Shown: positions 13,003 through 24,917 of the stretch, piece after piece | How the letters are laid out: each line of letters starts with the position of its first letter | Position numbering within the stretch: the stretch's first letter is position 1 | NCBI GenBank assembly: GCA_004352715.1 | Contig: SCFE01000067.1 | Location: 1,466,516 to 1,530,515 of the forward strand | Source of the DNA: Hofstenia miamia | Lineage: Eukaryota > Xenacoelomorpha > Acoela | Length of the DNA stretch: 64,000 nucleotides | Direction of reading: 5' to 3' | Translations under genes and position numbers: made by a program | Notes under the pieces: model-generated | Told to the model about the DNA's origin: nothing | What the model saw: the letters and a program-made list of their open reading frames with translations, nothing else | Database searches by the model: none

Positions 13003-13475
13003 ACATCATTTAGCTTAGCATGACATGGCATTCACCTCTTGTGATATGCTTGTGCATATCATATGTTTAGAGCACTTGATGTTTCAGTACTTGTTTCGAA
13101 CTCGGTCTCAATGTTGTCATGTTTCTAAAAAACTTCTTTCATTAACTTTTAATGGTTTTAAATTCATCGTTCATTTTGAATTATTGGGCTAACACACGGT
13201 TTGGTGTTGGTGCGAGCATCAATTTTGATCATTTAAATAGCTGTTCATATGTACGCAAAAAGCTCAAAATATCATTGCGAAACCTGAATAAAGAAGTAAT
13301 AAAAATAAGCTAAAGCATATTATTTCATTTGAAAAAATTTAATCATTCAAAATCAGTAGTGAATTTAGAGCATTCCCTGAAAGTCTATTTAGATTATAAA
13401 ACCGCAAGATGAAATTAAGATGTTTGTTCGTTTGTGAATACAAATTTTCAATAAACCAGTCTAAATAAATAACTG

Positions 13476-13508
<33 letters not shown>

Positions 13509-15560
13509 GGCACTTAATGCAGTATTTTCAACGTCGTTTTCTTATGTCAAAATTTTTCAATGTCGCAGTTTTTTAATGTAGTATATATTAATGTAATTAT
13601 TCAAAGTGGTTGTATTTTAATGTCGTAAATTTTGATTGTCATAATTTTGCATTGTCTTAATTTTATAATGTCCTCATTTAATGATATCGTAATTTTATAA
13701 TGTCGTCATTTGTTAATTGTCATTGTCACAAATTCACATTATATAGACTAAATCTAAGCTAAAGTCACAAATTGTGATTTGGGTTTAGGGTTTATGTCTA
13801 AAAATTAATAAAAATGGGTTTTGATTTTAAGCTTAAGGCTTATGCTTTTAGGAAAATTCAATTTGAGACTTAGGTTTAGGTCTTAGAGTTATAGAATAAT
13901 GAAAAAATTAGATTTTGGTTTAGGTTTAGCAATTAAAAAAACGAAGACATTATAAAATTACAACATTAAGAAATTACGACATTAAAATATGACATTATGA
14001 AATAAAGCATTAAAAAGCCTACCTAAAATGAACATAGTTATTATCAAAGTTAGAAGATTTCCTTGGCATTATCTTAATACAAAAATTTTCTCAAGCCTTT
14101 TCACAATGTATTTTCCAAAGCTAGTACATAATAAATCCAAGAAACAGTAGCAAATACATGCATACTAAGCAGAGAACACATAGGATACGATAACAGGAAA
14201 GCTATATTTAGACAAAGCTTGCTGAATTACAAGGAAACGCTTCTATAACAAGTGCAATCTTTATTAATTATTGCAATTTCCTATTTCCAAAATAAAAAAG
14301 ATACCCGTTTTTCTAAAAATATTAACAACAAAAATGCTTCAGTGATTCCATAGTAGTCTGATCAATGCGATTAATAGTGACGTTCAGGTTAACAACTATT
14401 TAATTAAATGTTGATTTGTTGAAGAAACTCTAAATTGGTATGGAGTGGCGCGTAAATAGATCAAATATTAGTTAAAAGAATGAATTATCAAAGAGTTGTG
14501 AACGAGTCCCAGTGAATAGTCAAAGGATTTGTGATTTGACTATTTGGCGAAAGGTATAGAAGCTGCTCTTGTCAACAGAGCATAACATTAAACTATTCAG
14601 TAGTTTTTAAATGATTAATGAAATCTATAATGTAGGCTTACTGAAAAGCAGATTTGTGATAAGTCTACTAACCTAAATAAATTTCTCAATTATGTTGAGA
14701 AATTACTAAACTTTATAAAGTAAGCAAAATATCTGCTTAGGCATACATAAATCAAGCATAATGTATCTTCACAGTTAATCTGGAGAAGTAGTTGATTATT
14801 AATAAAATGGGCAGAACTTTGCTTAATGTGAGAATTTAACATAAAAACAAAAGAAAGGCTCTACATACTGAGAACACTTGCGCTATATATAAGGCCATAT
14901 TATATAACATTTTTTTGACCAATCAACCAACCCGGACCGTCTAATGACAAATGACTAAAACATTACGATCGAAATGCTTCTGTAGAAATTTTCAATAAAA
15001 AATAAATGAATTCAAAAATAATTAAAATATATAAAAAAATTCAAATATTCAAGTGTCAAACTTCATAAATTACTTTGTAAATATGTAGTATTCTTACAGC
15101 CTAACTACTATAAATTACCCCCCATACTAAGTAAGAATAGTTTCACGATATTTTCAGAAAACATATTTCATATTGAATATATTCGAAACATGATTGGATT
15201 ACCCTACCTATCGTTGAAGTTTTTGCAAAATGATAAGCCAGAGCAAGAAGGCTGGCATGGATTATCGGCATCATTAAGACATCGTATCATATTTTGCTCA
15301 CTATGCTTCATTTCACAGCCTTTGAAGACACTTGTTGATGTTCCTGTTGTGTACATCTAAAACACTTTGACATTTACAGTTATTCAACGTTGTATGTAGT
15401 AAATAATGATTTTAACACACTCAAATTTGCTTCATTTCAAAATTTTTGAACATTCATTTTCATTATGAAGACTGAATAAATTAGTACTTAATTTATATTG
15501 GCTTAAATGTTGCTGTCTCCAGTACTTTATTACGCTTTATTGGAACAAAGACTTCCATGT

Positions 15561-15604
<44 letters not shown>

Positions 15605-18600
15605 AAATTTATAAATCGATTTATTTTGAAAGCCGTGGTATTTGATTTTGGCAAAATATATGATTTCCATATGCAATGATATGAATACAATTTGTAATTT
15701 CACTGATTGCTTTGTAAGGCAAAGCTTATCATATCGAAGTAGCAAACTCGGATCGCATAGTTTGAATTGGAGGCTACTACGTGATTACTATATCATAAAG
15801 AAAAATATATTCTAAATATTGAAGGTGTGGATTTTGTACTTTGTTGTTTTTCTAGAAAATATATTTACATCATGGCTAACTTAAAACACGGTCATAACAT
15901 CTGCAACAAGCAATGGCTTACTGCAACTTATGGCTTACTGTGGCGGGAAACAGAGAATGATATCGGGTACCCGATTTTGGACTTCGGGTCGGGCCTGAGT
16001 CGGATATCAAATTGTTGGGTGGGGTCTAGTCGGGTTTGGGTGCAAACTTAGATTGACTGTTCAAAATGTGACTGATGTTAATCACCAATCAATTGCTGTT
16101 TATTCTATCAAAATGATTTATTTAAGTTATCACTTGATTGGAGAAGGATCCATAACTTTAAATATTTCGAATCAAAGTCAACGCTTCGGGTAGGGTATGG
16201 TTGGGTCAAATTTGGATATTAAATTTTCGGGTCACGTCTGGTCGAGCTCGGGTAGTAAGTATTCCGATCGAGTTAGAATCGGGTGCATGCTTAACTCATA
16301 TTGTCCTTCTCTAGTGGGAAATAATCTAAATTTCATAGTATGTAGTTTCCAAACTTAATTACTAACAATTGTGTTCTTAATTACTTATTTACTAATTATC
16401 TTATATTAAAAAAATATACTCAGCATATTAGTGAACGAAGAACCGATACTATGGAATATAACAGGTTTTGTTCCAATAAAAAATTCTAAAAAAATTATTG
16501 CTGTTTTAAGTGTCACTTTTGAATAAATCTCGTATCTCAATCAATGCCCTAATACAAAGATTCTTTTGAGAATACCTTTGTTTACACTTTTATTAAATAT
16601 CGCCTCCTATTTAAATGCAATGCTGCAGATGGCCTGGCAGTATTTTAAGTAGGTCATGCTTACATCCATAAAATTAAAAATATTCTTGAGTAATATATTA
16701 GAAAATAGTATCGAGATATTTGTTAGTTGCTTACCTTTCTGCAGGCATTACTACACATTGAGGAATCACCTAAACTACAGCAGTACATCTTTACTGATTC
16801 GGGAACACTATTGCTACTCCTTCCTAAAAAATGTTTAATAAACGTTTTTGACATCATAGAATAACTTTTACATATTATGGAATATACCTGGTGATTTCAA
16901 ATAAGCAATTATCTAGGCGTATTTATCATAATCATTCACACTGGCACACTATTGTTAATGATAAATTAATGATTAAATTTTGAACTATAGAAGCCATACA
17001 ATACATATTCTTTAAGCAATGACGTAACGACGATTCTCATATCGGTACTTATTTATGTATGATGAACAAGGTGGCAAGCAATAAAGGAGGAATTTCGCTT
17101 CCTTGAAAGAATTAGTGATGAAATAAAAAATAAAGAACTTAAGAATCAGTAATGATCATTATTTAAGTGAGTTTACAAAGATAAAATAAAACACTTGAAA
17201 GAAAAAAATTATTTGAAAAAAGTAACAGTTTAAAAATTTATCTTATCGAAAATTCAAAAATTCTGAGTTTAATAATTACAAAACCAATTTTTATTGATTC
17301 GACACTTGGATAGTTGGAGAGTAGTAATAATAATAATAACAATAATAAAACTAATAATGTATTATTTATTCTGAAAGTAACTTTCAGAATATAACAAAAA
17401 CATATTTTTAGCTCCACAATTGAGTATTTAAACAGGTTTTTAAAATTCTGCTTGGAAAAATTCACAATTTTTTATAACTAGCACACTTTATAGTAGGGGA
17501 TGTTTCTCACGCAATCGGGTAAGGGAGTAGTTGCTCCTTTTAAGGCAATAAATCATGAAGAGGATTTAACTTTAACCATGCCCACACTGCGCCTGTCTAT
17601 TTTTCAATGTCCGGTGCCCACCCGCCCGCCTTCAGACCTTTATTAATTGACCCGGAAATAACAACTGGCCTTGTTCGCTCGCTATCAATAGAAAAATAAA
17701 TAAAATACTGCAAAATAAAATCTACATTAAAAAAAATTCTATGTTATATTACACCTAATTCTTATACAGTATTCTACTACAGAATTTTTTATGCTTAAGA
17801 TTTAAATGTGTCTGCTTTTTTTAGTGAAAGTAGCCTTGTGAATTTAATCCAACTTTAGATGACCAGTGTTCAGTTGTATTTATAATAGATTGAGTGCAAT
17901 GAATGGAACAATTACTTGATAATGGAAATGAATCAAGAAACTTAAACAATTGGAATATTTTAGTGTTCTCGAATGGTGTCAAAACATAGAATAAATAAAA
18001 AAGGTTCTAAAGCAGATTCTACTGGTACTTTAGATGTAACAGATTGCTTATCAAATAAACACGGTGGAACGTCCTCTATCAGGTTTTCAATATTGATTTT
18101 CTTTGAATAAATCAAAGACTTTTCTGCAAAAAATTTTAAAAATATAAAAAACGATCGTAAAATGCTTTTTTAGGTACTATTTTGTCCATATTTTCAGAAA
18201 ATTTTGTGAGATTATGCCCCGCTTTTGGTCACTCATTTCATCATACTGAGACTTTCCTCCGGCAGAAAGTCCTGCGTACGCCCCTGCCGCGAAACACTGG
18301 AATAAACAAAAATTTTACAGGCGATATTCCGCACTTATCAGCAGGGCAAGTCATGATCAACAAAGCCTATTTTATATATTTCATAGAAACGCTATAAACC
18401 CAATGACTTCAATCTCTACAGCATTTTGTAAATGAATCTAAAGCTTTTAGAGTATGGTAGGCCTTCAATTAAAATTCAAAAGTTCTTTTTTACTATAAAA
18501 AATTTGGTATAATAGTTGAATCAACATTGTTTTGGAAACAGTTTTTTTAGGAATGCAGAAAAAAAATCTTAAATGGATTACATATGTCCGTAACTAACCA

Positions 18601-21600
18601 TGCAAGAATACTGGACTAAATTCATTTTCTATTTTAGAGATGAATTTTTTGAAAAAACCATTCAATATATTTGCAAACGTAAATACGATATTCAATCATT
18701 ATATTCAAAACAGGGAACAGAATAAACAAATGAATAACTTTTTGTTGTATTGATTATATCTTAGATATGTTGATTAAAACCATATAAAATAAACATATAA
18801 ATATGATTTTAAATTTTAAAAATAACTGTGTTAGCTGCATCATCTCTATATCTTCACAAATTGTTATAATTTTATTGTTAACCAGCCTAATTCTACAAAT
18901 CACTACCATGGTACACAGCTCAACTGTATACCACAGTGTTCTCCGACATTACGATACCTCACTAATTTCTAGCATTAACATTTATAGTTCTAAATAAATT
19001 AATTCTAGATGCTATTTTTTAGAGCATGTTGGCCCTCTTAGAACTCATTGGTGGGTAGAATGACCCTTCTGTTCCTTCCCCTTTACGAACCTTACTCCAT
19101 CACATTACCATGAGTATATTAGACATCATTGACAGCATAACCTATCTTTCGATTGGATGCCTTCTAGCCTGAGTGCATTCTACATCGTTTTTAATAAGAT
19201 CAACATATGTTTTCTAAAGGTTAGAAGTGTGGTAGCTTAAGTCAGGGCACACAACAAGTTTAACCAAGGAATGCTGTTTAGTATTTTCCTTGACATTTAC
19301 ATTTGATTTCATTTAAAAAGTCAAATTAAATATATGCATATAATAAGCAAAATCACTGAATAAAAAAGTTTAACGCTTTTACTAATGAGCCAACATCACG
19401 ATAACATGACATTGAAAAAAAGATTTTTGGAAATTATCAAATTTATGTTTATATAAATAAATTCGCAAACTTTCTTATACATACTAAATCTTACTGTCAA
19501 ACATAGAAGAAGCTTCGTTCATATTATTACAAGTTTTCTTTGAAGTTGAAAGTAAAGAGTCATACCCCTACTTTCCAATATAAATTCTGATTATTAATTC
19601 AAATTATAGTTATCAGAATGTGATAGTTGATGCTAATAAAGTAATTCCTTTAATTTGAAGTTCATTAAAGAGTAATTTAAAATATTAAAGCCAATTTGAT
19701 AGAAGCCGAATTTACCAACTGTTTTATACATTGTTGTTGTTTTAAAGCACGAACTGATTTAGACAAAACTAATTTTATGGTTTGCCATTCTCATTACTCT
19801 GTATGTGATAATAGTCCTTTCTGTGCTCTTAGTAAATTAACAGATTTTGATTCATTTACGTTTTGTTAAAATAAATTCCTTTCAATTCTTTAAATGAAAC
19901 ATTTCCCGCTATTTTTTCAATATTTTATTCGAAAACATGCCATAAATAACGCCGTCGCACCATCGAATCATCGTCTGTAACACAAATCAACATACTACTC
20001 ATTGCCTTATGGGTAATTTAATATCTGTGTTCGAAAGTGCGTTGCAATCTCATGAATTTTCAATATTTATAAATATTTTCTTTTAGGAAAAGTGTATGAA
20101 AAATTGCATAATTCTTTGTTTTTAAGCATCCGCAGAGCACACGGGAACATAAACAGTATTCTGGGGTAAATAATGTATAAAAAAGTAATAGATAATGAAC
20201 GCTAATTTAAATCTCCATACTAGATATTGATTGATTACATACCCTAAAATACAATAAGTTACAAAAAGTCAATTTTCCCAATATCATGGTCACATCATGG
20301 AAATAACAAATATATATATATATATATTTGTTGCTTGAATTCTAAGCTTCTTTATCATTTTATGAAAAAACGAAAATCTTCAATCTTATTGAAATTACTT
20401 TCGGTACTTATTGTCAAAAACAAAAAATTATTTAGTGGTAGAAATATAAATTTACAAGTCATTAATTCAATTCAATTAAACTAAAAGTGAAGAGTTTGGT
20501 GACATTTTGTATTTAAATTAGGTTTCTCTTCCTTAATATATATTGATTCTGCGATATTGGTGCAGTTGTGCTTAATTAAAATATTAAAGTCAGATGTTGA
20601 TGCTTTTTGTATTTTCGAGTGCATATACATTTCGGATTGTAAGTATCCATATAGATATTCTTGAATTCGTGTCTTCAAATATCTTTTGGTTTCACTAATG
20701 TAGAACCTGTCACACTTCTGACAATTATACTTGTAAACAATTGATCAAACCAAAGGTTTTTAATTGGATCTTTATTACGAATTAAATTTGATGTTTTTCC
20801 GAATTTAAAATTTGAATAATTCTTGATTTCCTTAGTTTTCTATTTAAATTATATAAAGATTTCTTAAGACGTGCTTCGTGCGGTTTAATAAACTGTAGTT
20901 TCCAAAATATATTATCTTTGTGTTCTTGTGAATTGTGTTTTAATAAAAAAGATGTTAGAGCTTCTTTTGATGTTTTTTGCAATAACTTTTCAGGATACCC
21001 ATTAGATCTTAAATTTTCAAATATTTTGTCAAAAGTCTTTGTAAGTATACTGTAGTTAGATGATAATAAAACAGCTCTTCTAAACAAGTTTATATTTATT
21101 ATCACAGTATGATTGAAATGCGAATTAATATAGGAAAGAAACATTGATGCATGATCTTCGTTTTCAATCAAACAAAAAATATAATCGACATAACGTTTGT
21201 AATAAAAAGGTGGTGTTCTTAACTACAATGTATTTACCAAATAATTGAACCATTGTAAATACAAGACAAGATAAGTGATTTGTATAGGGTAAGCTTAGTG
21301 GAAATAGAGGTACGGAATATTTCGTTTTAAATTGAAGTAAGATTGGTTTGCGAATTTTAGCTTTTCCTTTATATGAACTAACCTAGGCAGATTACTGGGA
21401 AGCCGTATTCCAATGTCCAGTGGCACAGCCAAAAGTGACGAAGGGGAGGGCGTACTTGAAAACAGCGTGCATGTTATATTCTTTATGAAACGCGTCTAAG
21501 TACCACCTTAACCTGCGTGTATATATATATACATTAATATTGGTCATTTGTCACAGTCAAGTGTTGTGACTTGATTACAAATGACCACAAAAAAATTTTC

Positions 21601-24600
21601 AACGATACAAATGACCAACGTTGATTGCAGCTCCAAAAATATTTTGTTCAATTTTTGACACTTTGTTGACATTATGTAATACAAAGAAACAGTTATGCAA
21701 GGGAAAAATTTTCAAAATTGCAAAAAAAAATTTTGAAAAAAAACAGGTTAAAAATGACTAATTTTTTACAAATGACCAATATATATGTTCAAAATTACAA
21801 ATGACCAATATAAATAAAAAATGCATTACAAATGACCAATATAAATGTATATTTATATATATACATGTATTATTTAAAGCGAATATTAACAGAAGCAAAA
21901 GCAGGGGAATACTAGGCCTATAGTTTTCTTTAGTTCATACAAGAAGCAAGAGAGCTTAGTCAATGGAAAAAAACACTAAATTACTATGACATGGGTATCA
22001 GGGTGAAAAAAAATACACTGTAGAGACACCTGTAAAAAAAGTTAAGAAATTTTTAAATTCGCAATGAAGTATTCTTAACTGAAGAACGGGATTAGAAAGT
22101 GTGCTTATGAAGGGGCAGGATGGATTAAAAAAAAGGCGAAATAGGATATGGATGACCAACCATGGCTACGCACAGCCAAGGTCCTTCGCATCAATTAGTG
22201 ATGATGCAAATTCAGCGCTAACTTCAGTGGTAGAATACCTAGCAGCTTTGACTTGCTAGTGTTGAAAAACATAAGATTTGTAGATGCCCATATGCAGAGA
22301 TTTTCGTAGTCATAAGATAAATTCGAAAGATATCTTGAAGTAAATTTTAAATCGTCTGCAAACAAAAAAGCTAGTGAATAGCTACACACATCTGGGAGAT
22401 TATTAATAAAGTTTAAAAACAGCAGAGGCCCAAGAATAAAACCTTGAGGCAAGCTGCTAGTGACCGGGCACCAGACGAAGTATTATTAACTTTGTGAAAG
22501 ATTAACAAGGTATGATGTTAAAATCTCCAACATCTTATCACTAACACCAAATTCTTTGATTTTCTTCAAAAGCAGGGGATGTGGCACCTTGTCGAAGACC
22601 TTTTCAAAGACAGGTATAGGCAAAAAGACGAAACACCCTTATCAAAGTCGTTATAAATACCATCCAAAAAGGAAATCAGATGGGTTATTGTAGATCGCCT
22701 ACAGGTAAATTCAAACTGAAATGCTGATAGGCGAGATCGAATTACCGGATATAATAAATTGAAAATGAGTTTTTTAAATAGCAGCAAACGTTTAGGCAAG
22801 GTGCTAATCGGACGATAATTGTTAATATCTGATTTGCCACTACTTTTAAACAAAGGTGTAATGTGTGAAGTCTTCCATGAATCAAGAAACCGTCCAGTAT
22901 CAATAATAAATCGAAACAGCTTCGAACGAGGTAACTGTGATTTGGTGAAGAGCCTAAGAAAATTAAAGAATGAGTTGGTGTCAGTCAAATTGGGGAAATT
23001 CTCCACAAAGCAGATGTTATCAATTTCGACTGAATTGAAGAGTTGAAGAGATCGTCAATCAAACGAAGCAGGGAGAAATATGAAACCTCCGACTCAACAA
23101 CCCAGTATACATTTTGGAACGCCAATGGTTTATTATACAGATGAACTGAGTGTGATGAAGAGTAACTAGGAAGCTCCTTCCGAAACTGGCGAAGAGATAA
23201 TATCAAAGAAGCAACGGTGTCAGTAGTTAACATAGTAATCATTATACTGATTGAAAGGACAAAATGAAAAAGTTGACGTTGCGATCAATAACGACAGAAT
23301 TTCTGAGGAGGCTTGTGAGATATGTAATAAGAATTACATTCGTCATCAAGCGAAGAATCACTCAATCCAAGAAGTTGGTCAACATTTGTAAAATTCAACA
23401 GCAACTTGGAGCTGACCATAATAATGGCGTGATCCGAGAAACTAAATTTAGGAGCTACAACGTCAGTGACATTAAGATCATCATGACATGTAAAAAACAA
23501 GGCCAAGGTATTGCCACTATTATAAGTAGCAAAATCGATAATCTGCTTAAAGACCATCTGCATAAAGTAATCAAGAATTTCACTTTTGTACTTCAGGGAA
23601 GAGTAACAAGCAATCCAGGAAATGTGAGTGAGATTAAAATCACAAATTACAACAATATTTTTCTTACAGAAAGATAGCGATCAAGCGGTGCAGAGCTGTT
23701 TGAAGTAATCGACTGCATAGCCAATGTACCTCTCGATATTGATAAGAGATAGTCAAAACAACTAGATACAAACAATAAGAAAAGGAATACCAGAAACCTC
23801 AAACATTACACTACATGCAACATTCTGGAGAAAAGGAACACTATTTGCAATAATTGATTTGTGAACCAAAGTAACGCAGCCACCGGGATCATTAGAAGTA
23901 GATCTATCACAGCGCGCACCTGACTTTGAAAAAAAGAAAGCAAAGAAATGCAACGATTGAAATTGAGGAGGCGTTGGCAATTGGTATAGAGTAACAATAA
24001 ATAGAATTCAACAGGTTTTGGAAGTCAATCCATCGATACAGGGTTAACGTTATTGTATAAGATCAAATTACGAATTTTCAGCTGAGACCGCGCAATCCCA
24101 TTTTGAATGAGTTCAAATTATTTTTTGAACAAGGCTCTCTCAGTAGCACGGCTGGACAGCGAAAGTTCTGGTTTTAAGAATATACGATAAAAAACTAAAG
24201 TTTTTAAGAAGATATGCTTTCGAGGCAATACAACGCTGGGACCAGTTTGATCCAACATCAACAAGAAGTGGTCTTACCTTGTCAGTAGAGAATTTTCCCA
24301 AACCAAGAATAACCTGAATATTTTACGAGTCAGCAGAGATTTATCCAAAAATGTCCAAGACATGTTTCTGATCGAGTATCGAGCGATCTGCCAATTTGGT
24401 TAATTTGCATTCCGAAACTCCAGATAAAATAGTACAGAGACGATAAGATTGATCATCATGATAATCGTTGCTTTTGGGAGATACAGATAGTGCGTTCTTA
24501 GTATCTTTAAGAAGAGATTCATGATTATGCTTCAGATTGGAAAGTTCTTTAGCAGAAGCTGCAGAGGTTTCTTGTATCCTAGAAATATTTTTATCCAGAT

Positions 24601-24875
24601 ATGAAAATTTGCGATAATGAACAGTATGTTGCAGGTCGAAACACTCCGAGGAAAACGTGAGAAAGTGTTTTGTGTATGTAATCAGTTCTTCAAAACAGCT
24701 CTTGGAAAATCCAACTTCGATCAATGTAAAAATATTCCACAATGATAATATTGAAACGGCTTAGTATCAGGATTTATTACATCATTGCACGTTTTGCATA
24801 TAAAAGATTGGCTAACTGTTTGACTAAAAACATAACGAGAGAAATAGTAAGCACGACCGTTCGGCTTGCTCTCAC

Positions 24876-24917
<42 letters not shown>

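Noticed and set aside
19070-19230. KTYVDLIKNDVECT as a separate LINE element
   Set aside because: Only about 15 residues resemble a LINE RT tail, with no supporting motifs nearby.
20080-20165. Cys-rich minus-strand segment (YCLCSRVLCGC) as the missing RECK exon
   Set aside because: It has an acceptor-like CCCCAG and compatible phase, but no donor, and the cysteine spacing does not match a CC repeat.
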